A stretch of 64,000 nucleotides of DNA from an uncultured Neisseriaceae bacterium (GCA_946481965.1 CAMLPN010000001.1:56480-120479); one strand, 5' to 3'; positions 1-10,541 are shown, counted from the first letter of the stretch. Numbers and translations are program-made. The notes: a model not told the origin generated them from the letters alone.

Positions 1-52
1 ATAGCGACTTTGTTTATTTTGCATAGATATTAGTAGAAAAGTTGAGAGGATA

Positions 53-232
53 ATGATTGGACGGTTATGGCGATTACTGTTGATATTTTTACTGGCAGGA
101 TGGTTGTTAAATTTTTTATTAGGTAAGCGTCAGAAACAGGTAATTAATAGCTGGTTTAACAGGCTGGCAATCATTTTAATTTTGTTCGCACTAGCTGTGA
201 TTATTGTTTATAGTTTTGGTCTAGCAATTTAG
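53..232 (+). CDS. Small two-helix membrane protein, unknown function
   Basis: A 59-residue reading frame begins at an ATG preceded by a GAGAGGA ribosome site (about position 45). It encodes two hydrophobic stretches, roughly residues 6-22 and 39-57, separated by a basic loop (GKRQKQ). That is the layout of a small inner-membrane protein with two transmembrane helices. I do not recognise a family. Bases 1-52 upstream may hold the end of an earlier gene: forward frames end at stops at 24-26 and 31-33, but too little is present to identify it. It converges with mdh, with a hairpin between them. The ribosome site and hydrophobic pattern make a real gene likely; the role is unknown. Confidence 0.6.
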   Translation: MIGRLWRLLLIFLLAGWLLNFLLGKRQKQVINSWFNRLAIILILFALAVIIVYSFGLAI

Positions 233-274
233 AAGTCAGAAAATCAGTTTAGGGAAAATATAATGATAAAATAC

Positions 275-303
275 ACCCAGCCATTATATTCATATAGCTG
301 GGT
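275..303 (-). terminator. Terminator after mdh (possibly bidirectional)
   Basis: ACCCAGC at 275-281 pairs with GCTGGGT at 297-303 around a 15-base AT-rich loop. On the minus strand the stem is followed by a short T-rich run (TATTTTAT). It lies between the convergent small membrane gene and mdh, 41 bases past the mdh stop. Confidence 0.55.
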
Positions 304-344
304 TTGACGAATAACATTCAGTTCTAATTATGACTAATTAGCAA

Positions 345-1322
345 TTAAAGAAGATGGCTGATTTCAGCTTTTTCTTCTTCCAGTTCCTGTAAGGTTATGT
401 TAATTCGAGATTGGCTAAATTCATCTACTGGCAGATCCTTGACAATAGTGTATTCGCCATTTTCACAGATCAATGGGAAACCAAAGATGATGCCTTCAGG
501 GATACCATATGATCCATCAGATGGGATACCCATTGTTACCCATTCACCATTACTGCCGAGAATCCAGTCATGAATTTGATCGACAATAGCATTGGCTGCA
601 CTGGCTGCAGAAGATAATTTACGCGCTTCAATTATGGCCGCACCGCGTTTGCCGACACAAGGAAGAAATTCGTTAACATACCAATTTTGATCATTGATTA
701 AGCCAGCAATGCTATGACCATCAACATTGGCGAAACGGTAATCAGCATACATGGTTGGGCTGTGGTTGCCCCAGACAAACATTTTTTTTATGCTGCTAAC
801 AGGTTTTCCTGTTTTGGCTGCAAGCTGATGTAAGGCACGATTATGATCTAAACGCATCAGCGCTGTGAAGTTTTTAGCTGGCAAATCAGGAGCAGATTTC
901 ATAGCAATATAGGCATTGGTATTAGCAGGATTACCTACTACCAATACTTTTACATTACGACTAGCAACTTTATTCAGAGCAGCGCCTTGTTTAGTGAAAA
1001 TTTCCGCATTAGCCTGCAGTAAATCGCTGCGCTCCATACCTTGGCTACGCGGTCTTGAACCAACGAGAATAGCTATATCAGCATCTTTGAAAGCCTCTTC
1101 TGCTTCGGAACTACCAAATACATCAACCAATAATGGAAACGCGCAGTCCTGTAATTCCATGATAATACCGTGAATAGCAGTTTGAGCCTGCGGTAAATCC
1201 AGAAGTTGCAGAATGACCGGAGTATCTTTACCCAGCATTTCACCACTAGCAATACGAAACAATAGAGCATAACCGATTTGTCCAGCAGCTCCAGTTACTG
1301 CAATACGTACAGGTTTTTTCAT
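345..1322 (-). CDS. mdh: Malate dehydrogenase (NAD-dependent)
   Basis: The 325-residue protein interconverts malate and oxaloacetate with NAD in the cytoplasmic TCA cycle. The nucleotide-binding motif GAAGQIG is at residues 11-17. The substrate arginines are in the SRPR loop (R90, R92), and NPANTN follows at 131-136. The catalytic pair is Asp159 in LDHNR and His187 in WGNHSPT. Length and start match the betaproteobacterial 325-330 residue form of the LDH/MDH family. It is transcribed alone: a hairpin terminator follows and a 2 kb spacer lies upstream. In this window it sits near sucAB-lpdA, so the region gathers TCA genes on opposite strands. Identification is firm. Confidence 0.97.
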   Translation of the reverse strand: MKKPVRIAVTGAAGQIGYALLFRIASGEMLGKDTPVILQLLDLPQAQTAIHGIIMELQDCAFPLLVDVFGSSEAEEAFKDADIAILVGSRPRSQGMERSDLLQANAEIFTKQGAALNKVASRNVKVLVVGNPANTNAYIAMKSAPDLPAKNFTALMRLDHNRALHQLAAKTGKPVSSIKKMFVWGNHSPTMYADYRFANVDGHSIAGLINDQNWYVNEFLPCVGKRGAAIIEARKLSSAASAANAIVDQIHDWILGSNGEWVTMGIPSDGSYGIPEGIIFGFPLICENGEYTIVKDLPVDEFSQSRINITLQELEEEKAEISHLL

Positions 1323-3365
1323 ATGTATGTCCCTTTATTAGGCAGTAAACGACTATTGATGTCTTTTTATACTTACAAGAAGATAATTATGAACAACAAT
1401 ACCCAAAAAAATTGTGGGAGAATGATAGCAAATAAAACTCAAAAATTAAATTATAAAGAATAATTAAATAAAATATTTTGCCAATTTTATTTTACTTATT
1501 TTTGATTAAAATTAAACAAACTTAGTTTCGATACTTTTGATAAAGTAAACTAATTTAATAATAACATTAACTTACTAAAATATTCATTAATGAATTACCT
1601 AATCAATTTATATGTAACCATCATTAAGTAAATTTTTATATTTGAAAAATAAAATTTTTAAATAAGTAGTTACATTAGGATTGATATTTAAATATTAATT
1701 CCAAGATATATTTTCATTAAAAAATAATAACAGTATGAGTCACTATAAATATTCTCATGTTTTATTAAATATAAAATTAAATGTTGCTTTATAAATATCG
1801 AATTGATATTAGCCTTATTTTCACTCTCAGAATTTGGTCTCCATCCTGATACTTCACATTCAATTTATATTGTGGATCCTTGAAAAGGAGATTCAAGCTT
1901 TTAAACAAAATTTAATTAATGATTATTTGTCATAATAGATTATATTATCAGTAGATAATTAAATATTTTGGTATGCACTGTTGCGCATAGATCATGATCA
2001 TAATTGAATTGAGCAATGAGTAAATACTGTAGTCGAGTAATAATTTATTAACAGAATGAAATTAATAAAACTATATTGATTTATTTGAGTAATGAAAAAT
2101 TACAAATTATCAAATCTACATTGTAATCTTGGATGAAAATAATGAAGATATAAATGATTTAGCTATAAATCAGCATTTAGTTATATTTTTCTTACCAAAT
2201 ATGTCTGGATTAATGATCGGACAGAGGTAATTATGCTCTTAGAAACGAGTATTAATTCTTAAATAATTTTGAGATAAAGAATATTTCTATTTTTTCATTA
2301 TAGTGTTATAATATGTTCAATTTATAAAATAATTGTTATTGGATTATGGATTTTAAAGAGTAAGAGTGCCGTGATTTTTTCATAGATTTTTTTTGTTAAT
2401 TTAATCTTAAATTGTATTTCTTCGCCAAGCTAATCTTTGCTTGTAGGTCTAATTTTCCAATTTGGTCGCAAAATGAAACATCCTTTACTTAGGCTGCGAA
2501 TAAATTTTTTTAATAAATGTCTATCTTATATAGATAATTTTTTTTATTTATTATTCGCAATACCTATTAAAAAATTCTTTTTAAATTCAAATTTAAAATG
2601 TCTATTATTTTGTTTTTCCTCAATTATTTCTAATGTTATCAACCTGCTTTTATTTATTTTTTTTCAACTGACTAAAAGTAATGATGTACCTAGTCATAAT
2701 AAAGCATCACCATATGTTCGTTTGCATGCCACTAATATGATTTTTCTTACCTTGAAGAATAAAGAGAAAATTTGCTCTGCATTCAAACACAATATTCATT
2801 TTGTTAATAGTAGCTAAGTGCTAATCGAATTGGATCAATATTTATCATTGCAATTAATGGCAAAATTAATTCAGTTAAAAAAATCCGTCTTTCACTTTGA
2901 TAATTTTTTAAAGAAGATTTCTTTTAAAAACAATATTTGCTTAAATTAAGAAGCGATTCAACGCTGCAATGATCGATGAGTGTAGTAATATCTGCCCCGC
3001 AGAATTTAGTTTAGAAAGTTTATCACATGTTTAAATTGTCTATAATCGGTAAATTAATTTCATGCTGTCGTGCTAGAATAACTGATTTTTATCAAAAAAA
3101 ATTTTCACCTACCGTAGTTGGATAGGGCACGCCAATTAGTAGTCATAGTTAAATTTATTGCTACAGAAATTGTAGTTTTAATCTTTATTTATTTTTATCT
3201 AAATTTATGCATGCTGATGCTTCATCTCTATGCCCAAGCGTGGCGATCTGGGATCGGTATGTTGATATGCGGTGAATGTGAGTCGGCAATCGATTCTTAA
3301 GTTTCATATTGGTAGGGAATAGATATATTCCTGTTTTAATAGTTTAAGGTAAAAGGGTTGTTACC
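1323..3365. other. 2 kb AT-rich spacer between mdh and sucA
   Basis: No gene with a ribosome site and recognisable protein was found on either strand. The stretch is very AT-rich, with many stop codons in all frames. It must carry the divergent mdh promoter (right of 1322) and the sucA promoter (left of 3366). A patch at about 3225-3300 is clearly richer in G and C than its surroundings. A 126-codon frame at 2437-2817 begins at TTG, lacks a ribosome site and resembles no known protein. The spacer may hold decayed genes. Confidence 0.6.
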
Positions 3366-6191
3366 ATGATGGATGAACAAACCAATCTTTCATACTTGTA
3401 TGGCGCAAATGCTCCCTATATTGAGGAGTTGTATGAAAATTATTTGAGAGATCGTAATTCTGTTGATGATTACTGGAAAAGTTATTTTGATAAAGTTGCA
3501 GCCCTGCCGGGCTATGTAGCCAAGGATATACCGCAGATACCGATTCAGGCTTCATTTACCAACATATCAACACAACCTCATGGTAGCGATAGTGGTGATG
3601 TGAATGTATTGCAAAAACAGGTAGCTGTTTTAAATCTAATGAATGCTTATCGTACCCTAGGTACATATAATGCTGATTTGGATCCATTAAAACGTCGTCA
3701 AAAAGAATATATTCCTGAGCTGGATCCTGCTTATTATGGCCTAACTCAGGCTGATATGAATACAAAATTCTATGTCAGCAGTGATTTTGCCCACAGCCCA
3801 AAACTGGCTTTATCTGAGATTATTAACAAACTGGATCAGACATATTGCGGTAGTGTTGGTGTCGAATATATGCATATCATCAATCCGCAGGAACGTAAAT
3901 GGGTTCAGGAACGAGTTGAAAATAATCTTTCCACTGGCAAATACACCGCAGATCAGAAACGTCGCATGTTGACGCAATTGACTGCTGCAGAAACCTTAGA
4001 GCGTTATCTGCATACTCGGTATGTTGGGCAGAAGCGCTTTTCTTTAGAAGGTGGAGAAAGCTCAATTGTTGCTTTGGATTATCTGATGCAAAACTGTGGT
4101 AGCCAGGGCGTGGAAGAAGTTGCAATCGGTATGGCACACCGTGGTCGTCTGAATGTTCTGGTTAATATTCTAGGTAAAGAACCACAACTTCTGTTTGATG
4201 AATTTGAAGGTAAGCATGCACCTAATTTATCCGGTGCAAGTGGTGATGTTAAATATCACATGGGCTTTACTTCAGATCTGGCTACTCAAAATGGTCCTTT
4301 GCATGTGTCTTTGGCCTTCAACCCATCACACCTGGAAATAGTTAATCCGGTTGTAGAAGGTGCTGTGCGCGCTCGCCAGAAACGTCGTGAAAAAGACGGT
4401 CATAAATCAGTATTACCCGTATTGATTCATGGCGATTCAGCTTTTCTGGGACTAGGTGTTAATCAGGCCAATTTCAATTTATCCAAAACTCGTGGCTATT
4501 CAACTGGCGGTACATTGCATATTGTAGTCAATAATCAGATTGGTTTTACTACTTCTGATATGCGTGATATTCGTTCAGCTGTTTATTGTACCGATCTGGC
4601 TAAAATGATTAATGCACCGATTTTCCACGTCAACGGTGATGATCCTGAAGCTGTCAGCTTTGTTACTGCTTTAGCGTTGGAATATCGTCAGAAATACGAA
4701 AAAGATGTAGTCGTTGATATTGTCTGCTTCCGTAAGCTTGGTCACAACGAAGGTGATGATCCAATGCTGACCCAGCCAATGATGTACAAAAAAGTACATC
4801 AGCACCCTGGAACTCGTGCAGTTTATGCTCAACGTCTTGCCGCTGAAAATGTCGTTACTGCTGAGCAGGCTGATGCGTTGATCAAAGCATATCGTGAGGC
4901 ATTAGATCAAGGTAAGCATGTAGAGCAATTTACTTTACCTGATCACAAAAATAAATATGCTGCCGATTGGACTATTTATGCTGGTACCAGCTGGAAAGAT
5001 TCGGTTGCAACCGGTATTTCCGAAGCAGAAATTAAGCGTTTGACTGCTAAATTCACTACTTTGCCTGAGGGGTTCACTCCACATAATACCGTGCAAAAAA
5101 TGCTGGCTAATCGTATCGCCATGGCTGAGGGCAATACTGCTGTAGATTGGGGTATGGCTGAAACTCTAGCTTATGCCAGTCTGGTAACCAGTGGTCATGA
5201 TGTTCGTATTTCTGGTGAAGATTCTGGTCGCGGTACATTCTCTCATCGTCATGCGGTATTGCACGATCAGAAACGCGAAAAATGTGACGAAGGTGCTTAT
5301 GTACCGTTGAATAATCTAACTGATGATCAGGCCTCTTTCCTAGCTATCGACTCTATTCTAAATGAAGAAGCTGTGTTGGCTTACGAATATGGCTATGCAT
5401 CTAGTGCGCCAAATCAGTTAGTAATCTGGGAAGGACAATTTGGTGACTTCGCCAATGGTGCGCAAGTAGCAATCGACCAGTTCATTACTTCTGGCGAGAC
5501 TAAATGGGGTCGTCTGTGTGGTCTGACTGTAATTATGCCACATGGTTTTGACGGACAAGGACCTGAGCATTCTTCTGGACGTCCAGAACGCTGGTTGCAG
5601 TTATGTGCTGAAGAAAATATTCAGGTGGTAATGCCTTCTGAAGCGTCACAGATGTTCCATTTGTTACGTCGTCAGGTATTGCGTCCTTATCGTAAACCAC
5701 TGGTAATCTTCATGTCTAAGCGTCTGTTGCGCTTTAACGATTCAATGAGCCCGTTGGCTAACTTCACCGAAGGTACTTCTTTCCGTCCGGTTATTGGTGA
5801 TGTCGTTAAAGGCAATGAGAATAGTGCAAAACGAGTTATTCTGTGTGCTGGTCAGGTATATTACGACATTAATAAAGCTCGTCTGGAACGTGGTTTGGAT
5901 AAAGATATTGCTATGATTCGTGTAGAGCAGCTATATCCATTCCCATATGAAGAAGTTGCTGCTGAATTAAGTCGTTATCCGAATGCCGCTGAAATTATGT
6001 GGGCTCAGGAAGAACCTAAAAATCAGGGTGCATGGTATCAGATTCTCCACCGGATTCAGTCTGTAGCCAAGGATAATCAGAAAGTGGTATATGCTGGTCG
6101 TCCTGCTAGCGCTTCTCCAGCAGTGGGTTACATGAGTAAACATACTGCACAGCTGAAACAGCTGGTTGAAGATGCTCTAGAATTGAAATAA
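3366..6191 (+). CDS. sucA: 2-oxoglutarate dehydrogenase E1 component
   Basis: This 941-residue thiamine-diphosphate enzyme decarboxylates 2-oxoglutarate and passes the succinyl group to the lipoyl arm of SucB. The N-terminus (SYLYGANAPYIEELY) is the typical E1o segment that docks on E2. GMAHRGRLN near residue 255, HGDSAFLG near 355 and the diphosphate/Mg motif in VNGDDPEAV near 420 mark the cofactor site. The C-terminal half carries the transketolase-like pyrimidine and C domains. Length is standard (E. coli 933). Two adjacent ATGs (3366 and 3369) leave the start uncertain by one residue. It heads a sucA-sucB-lpdA series. No sucC or sucD follows. Confidence 0.98.
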   Translation: MMDEQTNLSYLYGANAPYIEELYENYLRDRNSVDDYWKSYFDKVAALPGYVAKDIPQIPIQASFTNISTQPHGSDSGDVNVLQKQVAVLNLMNAYRTLGTYNADLDPLKRRQKEYIPELDPAYYGLTQADMNTKFYVSSDFAHSPKLALSEIINKLDQTYCGSVGVEYMHIINPQERKWVQERVENNLSTGKYTADQKRRMLTQLTAAETLERYLHTRYVGQKRFSLEGGESSIVALDYLMQNCGSQGVEEVAIGMAHRGRLNVLVNILGKEPQLLFDEFEGKHAPNLSGASGDVKYHMGFTSDLATQNGPLHVSLAFNPSHLEIVNPVVEGAVRARQKRREKDGHKSVLPVLIHGDSAFLGLGVNQANFNLSKTRGYSTGGTLHIVVNNQIGFTTSDMRDIRSAVYCTDLAKMINAPIFHVNGDDPEAVSFVTALALEYRQKYEKDVVVDIVCFRKLGHNEGDDPMLTQPMMYKKVHQHPGTRAVYAQRLAAENVVTAEQADALIKAYREALDQGKHVEQFTLPDHKNKYAADWTIYAGTSWKDSVATGISEAEIKRLTAKFTTLPEGFTPHNTVQKMLANRIAMAEGNTAVDWGMAETLAYASLVTSGHDVRISGEDSGRGTFSHRHAVLHDQKREKCDEGAYVPLNNLTDDQASFLAIDSILNEEAVLAYEYGYASSAPNQLVIWEGQFGDFANGAQVAIDQFITSGETKWGRLCGLTVIMPHGFDGQGPEHSSGRPERWLQLCAEENIQVVMPSEASQMFHLLRRQVLRPYRKPLVIFMSKRLLRFNDSMSPLANFTEGTSFRPVIGDVVKGNENSAKRVILCAGQVYYDINKARLERGLDKDIAMIRVEQLYPFPYEEVAAELSRYPNAAEIMWAQEEPKNQGAWYQILHRIQSVAKDNQKVVYAGRPASASPAVGYMSKHTAQLKQLVEDALELK

Positions 6192-6212
6192 TTTTTAATA
6201 TTTATCGAATAA

Positions 6213-6235
6213 TGGCCACCATGCGGTGGTGGCCA
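6213..6235 (+). promoter_or_regulatory. Intercistronic hairpin between sucA and sucB
   Basis: TGGCCACC at 6213-6220 is a perfect inverted repeat of GGTGGCCA at 6228-6235 with a 7-base loop. It lies in the 64-base gap between sucA and sucB, just before the AGGAG ribosome site of sucB. No long T run follows, so mRNA processing or stabilisation fits better than full termination. Confidence 0.55.
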
Positions 6236-6255
6236 ATAGTTTTTAGGAGTAATCC

Positions 6256-7461
6256 ATGATTATTGATGTAGTTGTTCCCATGCTTCCGGAAAGTGTTACT
6301 GAAGCAACTTTGATGACCTGGAATAAAAAAGTTGGTGATTTTGTTCAACGCGATGAAAATCTGATTGATCTGGAAACAGATAAAGTGGTACTGGAATTGC
6401 CGGCACAGCAAGCAGGTAAATTGGTAGAAATTATTGAAGCTGATGGAAGTACCGTTACTTCTGGACAGTTACTGGCTAAAATTGATACTGCTGCTACTGC
6501 CGAAGCTGGTGCATCTGCTCCTGCAGCACCTGCTGCTGCGCCTGCAGCACCTGCTGCTGCGCCTGCAGCTGCTAGTAGTAATGCGCAGGCTGGTGTGGCT
6601 ATGCCAGCTGCAGCGAAACTGGCTGCTGAAAAAGGGGTAGATACCTCTAATATTCAGGGTTCTGGTCGCGATGGTCGTGTGCTGAAGGAAGATGTTGCTG
6701 CAGCTTTGGCTAAAGCTCCAGTAATGACTGCAAGTAAATCTACACCTTCTACCGCTGGTGAACGCATTGAACAGCGTGTGCCTATGTCTCGTCTGCGTTC
6801 ACGCGTAGCTGAGCGCCTGTTGCAGTCACAGCATGAAAATGCCATTCTGACTACCTTTAATGAAGTGAATATGCAGCCTGTTATGGATCTGCGCAATCGC
6901 TATAAAGATCAGTTCCAGAAAGAACATGGTGTGAAACTGGGCTTTATGTCTTTCTTTGTTAAAGCAGCTGTAGCAGCTTTGAAAAAATATCCAGTGATTA
7001 ACGCCTCTATTGATGGTTCTGATATTGTTTATCATGGTTATTTTGATATTGGTATCGCAATTGGTAGTCCACGTGGTCTGGTTGTACCTATTTTGCGTGA
7101 TGCTGATCAGATGAGTATTGCCGACATTGAACAAGCTATTGCAGATTATGCAGTTAAAGCTAAAGATGGCAAACTGGCATTGGAAGATCTGACTGGTGGT
7201 ACTTTCAGTATTACTAATGGTGGTACTTTCGGTTCTATGATGTCAACACCGATTATCAATCCACCTCAATCTGCTATTCTGGGTATGCATGCTACTAAAG
7301 AGCGTGCTGTCGTTGAAAACGGACAAGTTGTGGTTCGCCCAATGATGTATCTGGCTTTGTCATATGACCATCGACTGATTGATGGCCGTGAAGCTGTACT
7401 GACTTTGGTAGCAATTAAAGACGCTTTGGAAGATCCAGCTCGCTTGCTGTTGAATGTTTAA
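6256..7461 (+). CDS. sucB: Dihydrolipoyllysine succinyltransferase (E2 of 2-oxoglutarate dehydrogenase)
   Basis: The 401-residue E2 core of the complex transfers succinyl from lipoyllysine to CoA. The lipoyl domain spans about residues 1-78, with the modified Lys43 in ETDKVVLE. An Ala/Pro-rich linker with a DNA tandem repeat follows at about 85-115. The peripheral subunit-binding domain is at about 115-155 ([13 protein letters not shown]). The acyltransferase domain ends with the active-site motif HRLIDG (His then Asp-Gly) near residue 374. The start is set by AGGAG eight bases upstream. It is cotranscribed with sucA, separated by a hairpin-bearing 64-base gap. Confidence 0.98.
   Translation: MIIDVVVPMLPESVTEATLMTWNKKVGDFVQRDENLIDLETDKVVLELPAQQAGKLVEIIEADGSTVTSGQLLAKIDTAATAEAGASAPAAPAAAPAAPAAAPAAASSNAQAGVAMPAAAKLAAEKGVDTSNIQGSGRDGRVLKEDVAAALAKAPVMTASKSTPSTAGERIEQRVPMSRLRSRVAERLLQSQHENAILTTFNEVNMQPVMDLRNRYKDQFQKEHGVKLGFMSFFVKAAVAALKKYPVINASIDGSDIVYHGYFDIGIAIGSPRGLVVPILRDADQMSIADIEQAIADYAVKAKDGKLALEDLTGGTFSITNGGTFGSMMSTPIINPPQSAILGMHATKERAVVENGQVVVRPMMYLALSYDHRLIDGREAVLTLVAIKDALEDPARLLLNV
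6520..6561 (+). repeat. 21-bp tandem repeat in the sucB linker
   Basis: Two perfect copies of a 21-base unit (6520-6540 and 6541-6561), followed by a partial third, encode PAAPAAA units in the flexible interdomain linker of SucB. In-frame gain or loss of a unit would lengthen or shorten the linker without breaking the protein. Confidence 0.85.
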
Positions 7462-7511
7462 TTTTTAAATAACTGCCTGATCATATTTTAATCCGGTAGT
7501 TTGCTAATCAT

Positions 7512-7571
7512 AACAGCTATGATGACAATAACACTGGTTAATAATGGCTTTTGTGTTACATCATGGCTGTT
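7512..7571 (+). promoter_or_regulatory. Long stem-loop between sucB and lpdA
   Basis: AACAGCTATGATG (7512-7524) pairs with CATCATGGCTGTT (7559-7571) over 13 positions, with one G-U pair. Inside it TAACAC (7529-7534) pairs with GTGTTA (7553-7558), giving a two-part stem with a 4-base bulge and an 18-base loop. A shorter AATCAT/ATGATT hairpin follows at 7573-7599. The 151-base sucB-lpdA gap is otherwise empty. It could separate lpdA expression from sucAB. Confidence 0.6.
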
Positions 7572-7612
7572 TAATCATATTAATTCATAAATTATGATTG
7601 AAAGGAAATTCG

Positions 7613-9025
7613 ATGTCTCAATTTGACGTAGTAGTCATTGGTGCCGGCCCGGGTGGATATGTGGCTGCTATTCGTGCTGCTGAGCTGGGTTTTAAAACAG
7701 CCTGTATTGATGCTGGTCTGAATAAAAAGGGTGATGCACCAGCATTAGGTGGTACTTGTCTGAATGTAGGTTGTATCCCATCTAAAGCATTATTGCAGAC
7801 CAGTGAAAATTATCACGCAGCTAAAACTGAGTTTGCTGAACACGGTATTGAAGTAAAAGTAAAAAACTTTGATGCCAAGAAGATGATTGAACGCAAAGAT
7901 GCTATTGTTAGTAAATTAACCAATGGTATTGGTTTTTTATTTAAAAAAGATAAAGTAGAAAGTATCTTTGGTCGCGGTTCATTGCAGGGACAGGTTGATG
8001 GTCTATGGCAGATTGAAGTTGATGCTAATGGTACAAAACAAACTGTCTCAGCTAAACATGTAATTTTGGCTACTGGTTCAGTACCGCGCCCATTACCTTT
8101 AATTGAAATTGATAATGATAAGATACTGGATAATGAAGGTGCTTTAAATCTGGAAGAAGTACCAGGTAAGCTTGGTATGATTGGTTCTGGTGTAATCGGT
8201 CTGGAAATGGGTTCGGTTTGGAATCGACTGGGCGCTGAAGTGACTATTTTAGAAGCATTGCCAACATTTTTAGCCGCTGTTGATCAGCAAGTAGCTAAAG
8301 AAGCCTATAAAATTTTCACTAAAGAACAGAATTTAAATATTCATTTGGGCGTAACTATTGAAGAAATAGTTAAGACTAAAAATCATGTAAATGTTACCTA
8401 TAGTGTTGATGGTGAAAAGAAATCAGCTTCTTTTGATAAATTGATCATTGCTATTGGTCGCGTACCGAACACAAATGGCTTGAATGCTGAAGGTGTAGGC
8501 TTACAAAAAGACGAACGTGGCTTTATCGTAGTTGATGAGGAATGTCGAACCAACTTGCCTAATGTCTGGGCAATCGGTGACGTAGTTCGTGGACCAATGC
8601 TGGCACATAAAGCTTCTGCTGAAGGTGTTGCTGTGGCAGAGCGTATTGCCGGTCAAAAACCTTTTGTCAATATGAGTACCATCCCAGCTGCAATGTATAC
8701 TCATCCTGAAATTGCATGGGTGGGACAAACTGAAGAGCAATTAAAAGCTGCTGGCATTAAATACAAAAAAGGTCAATCCAGCTTTGCTGCCAATGGTCGT
8801 GCTTTAGGTATGGGGCAGGGTAAAGGTTTCGTAAAAATCTTAGCTGATGCTGAGACAGACCGTGTTTTAGGGGTACATATTATTGGACCTGTTGCTTCTG
8901 AATTGATTTCCGAAGCGGTAATGGCGATGGAATTCAAAGCTTCCAGCGAAGACATTCGCCGTATTATCCATGGCCATCCTACTTTGTCTGAAGCAACTCA
9001 CGAAGCTGCTTGTGCCATCAAATAA
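7613..9025 (+). CDS. lpdA: Dihydrolipoyl dehydrogenase (E3)
   Basis: This 470-residue FAD flavoprotein reoxidises dihydrolipoamide and reduces NAD for 2-oxoacid dehydrogenase complexes. The FAD motif GAGPGG is near the N-terminus. The redox disulfide is in [13 protein letters not shown] (two Cys five residues apart), and the NAD motif GSGVIGLE lies mid-protein. The C-terminal interface carries [10 protein letters not shown] with the catalytic His. The start is the ATG after GAAAGGAAATTC. An in-frame TTG 15 bases earlier falls in the ribosome site and was not used. It is third in the sucA-sucB-lpdA series and ends at a strong terminator. Confidence 0.97.
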   Translation: MSQFDVVVIGAGPGGYVAAIRAAELGFKTACIDAGLNKKGDAPALGGTCLNVGCIPSKALLQTSENYHAAKTEFAEHGIEVKVKNFDAKKMIERKDAIVSKLTNGIGFLFKKDKVESIFGRGSLQGQVDGLWQIEVDANGTKQTVSAKHVILATGSVPRPLPLIEIDNDKILDNEGALNLEEVPGKLGMIGSGVIGLEMGSVWNRLGAEVTILEALPTFLAAVDQQVAKEAYKIFTKEQNLNIHLGVTIEEIVKTKNHVNVTYSVDGEKKSASFDKLIIAIGRVPNTNGLNAEGVGLQKDERGFIVVDEECRTNLPNVWAIGDVVRGPMLAHKASAEGVAVAERIAGQKPFVNMSTIPAAMYTHPEIAWVGQTEEQLKAAGIKYKKGQSSFAANGRALGMGQGKGFVKILADAETDRVLGVHIIGPVASELISEAVMAMEFKASSEDIRRIIHGHPTLSEATHEAACAIK

Positions 9026-9042
9026 TATTGATTGTTTTAAAG

Positions 9043-9070
9043 AAAACCCACACTAGGTGTGGGTTTTTTT
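9043..9070 (+). terminator. Rho-independent terminator after lpdA
   Basis: CCCACAC (9047-9053) pairs with GTGTGGG (9057-9063), with flanking A/T pairs extending the stem, and seven T residues follow. It closes the sucAB-lpdA unit. Confidence 0.92.
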
Positions 9071-9941
9071 AATAGAAGTAAAATTAATTGTTTAAAATAT
9101 TATTTTTTGAGCTTAAGTATTATCTGCTAAAATTTTAGTTTAGTTAGGGTTAAAAAAATATGAAAAAATTGAGTAATAATCTCAATAAACAATTTAAAAT
9201 AATCTGATCGATTATTGTGAAATGTCTCATAGATAAAATGTTTTATTCATATATATTACAAAAAATACAATACAACAAATTAAAAATTAGGAAATATCTA
9301 TGAAATTTATTAAATTCAAAGTAGATAGACAATTAATCTAATCATTTAACTATTGACGATATTTGAGAAAAATTTAACTATAATTCCCAGTCCCTATAAT
9401 TCTACAATCTAATAATGGCATCATTTTTTAAAATGAGAATTTAGTCTAATGATATTACTTAATATGCTGAATGCTGAATCTTAAATTTAGATAAAAAATT
9501 TATGAATTCAATTATGCAAAGAATATCAAGCTATTATTCATATATTTCTGAAAATATGATTAAGTAAATTGCTTTTGTCTCAGAAAAAGAAAATTACGAA
9601 AAATTAATAAGTTATTAAATTAACGCATTACCAGCTTTTTTGATTTACTTTCTATTAGTAGTATAAGTTTTGTTTAACAACGAATTGCTATAGATTTATA
9701 TATTGTTACCAAGACAGAAGAATTTGCAGATATAGATAACCGACCAATAATGTGGTCATTTATATATTAATATAATTTATTGGGGCTTGATGAATTTTAT
9801 TGATTCAAAATTTTAAATTATTAATTCTGTATAGAATTATTTTAAAATAAAAACAGTCATCTGGGGTTTATAGGTTGATGGAAGTTAACCTATTAGACAA
9901 GCAGTCATAATCAGCAAAAAATATTCTGATTTTAAATCCAT
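9071..9941. other. AT-rich spacer between lpdA and citX
   Basis: I see no supportable gene. Near the right end ATAGGTT (9870-9876) and AACCTAT (9887-9893) form a 7-bp hairpin downstream of the minus-strand citX stop, a possible weak end signal for the cit cluster. Confidence 0.55.
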
Positions 9942-10505
9942 TTATTTGTCAGCAATAGTATGGATATGACGATAATTTGCTATCTTATCGTGAATAACTT
10001 TAAGTAGCTGTTGCAAGGTATGCTGTTGAGAGCGGGCACAAGCTTTGGCAGAGCTATCACAAATCAGACATGTTCTGGGTTCAATCGACAGCATTTTACG
10101 ACTGATAGCGATACCAGTATGCGGATCAAATACATCTATATCCCATAATCTGCCCAGTTGATGCTGTTGTTCAAGTTCAATTAATGAACGTTTAATTTCT
10201 ATTGCTTCGTGATCGGCTATTACCCAGAATCCCTCGCATCCGGTAATAGGAGCATGTAAATATTGATGAAGTATTGACCATTTTTCTTTCCTAATTAAGG
10301 TTTCAATAGCGCTTACAGCTTCATTAAATAGCAGATAGCTATCCTGAGTCAGTTTATACTTACCAGGCATATTGATGGTTAAAGAAATCAGTGTGCAATG
10401 ATATTGCTGCAATAACTGATTTTGTCGTTCTTGTCGATGTTCACGGGCTGTTAGTAGTTGTTCAAGCGTAATCGGTGTTGGATTGGTCATTTGTAAGTTT
10501 TGCAT
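9942..10505 (-). CDS. citX: Holo-citrate lyase synthase (apo-citrate lyase phosphoribosyl-dephospho-CoA transferase)
   Basis: CitX moves the 2'-(5''-triphosphoribosyl)-3'-dephospho-CoA group made by CitG onto Ser14 of the CitD acyl carrier. The 187-residue length fits the family, and the conserved core is visible: GCEGFWVI and, about 40 residues later, DIDVFDP. It is last in the cit series, 98 bases after citF, with a large hairpin in the gap. No strong ribosome site precedes the first ATG, and a second in-frame ATG lies five codons in, so the start is uncertain by a few residues. Weak initiation suits an enzyme needed in small amounts. Confidence 0.9.
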   Translation of the reverse strand: MQNLQMTNPTPITLEQLLTAREHRQERQNQLLQQYHCTLISLTINMPGKYKLTQDSYLLFNEAVSAIETLIRKEKWSILHQYLHAPITGCEGFWVIADHEAIEIKRSLIELEQQHQLGRLWDIDVFDPHTGIAISRKMLSIEPRTCLICDSSAKACARSQQHTLQQLLKVIHDKIANYRHIHTIADK

Positions 10506-10541
10506 GGATAAATAGTCGGGCAGGTGATAGAAAGCGAAACA

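Noticed and set aside
2437..2817. 126-codon plus-strand open frame
   Set aside because: TTG start, no ribosome site, Phe/Leu/Asn-rich composition as expected from AT-rich noncoding DNA, and no recognisable family.
3118..3300. 60-codon plus-strand frame upstream of sucA
   Set aside because: TTG start with no ribosome site; the GC-rich 3' end is noted as a composition oddity but the protein is not recognisable.
7598..7612. Upstream TTG start for lpdA
   Set aside because: It lies within the ribosome site of the ATG at 7613, and the family N-terminus begins at that ATG.
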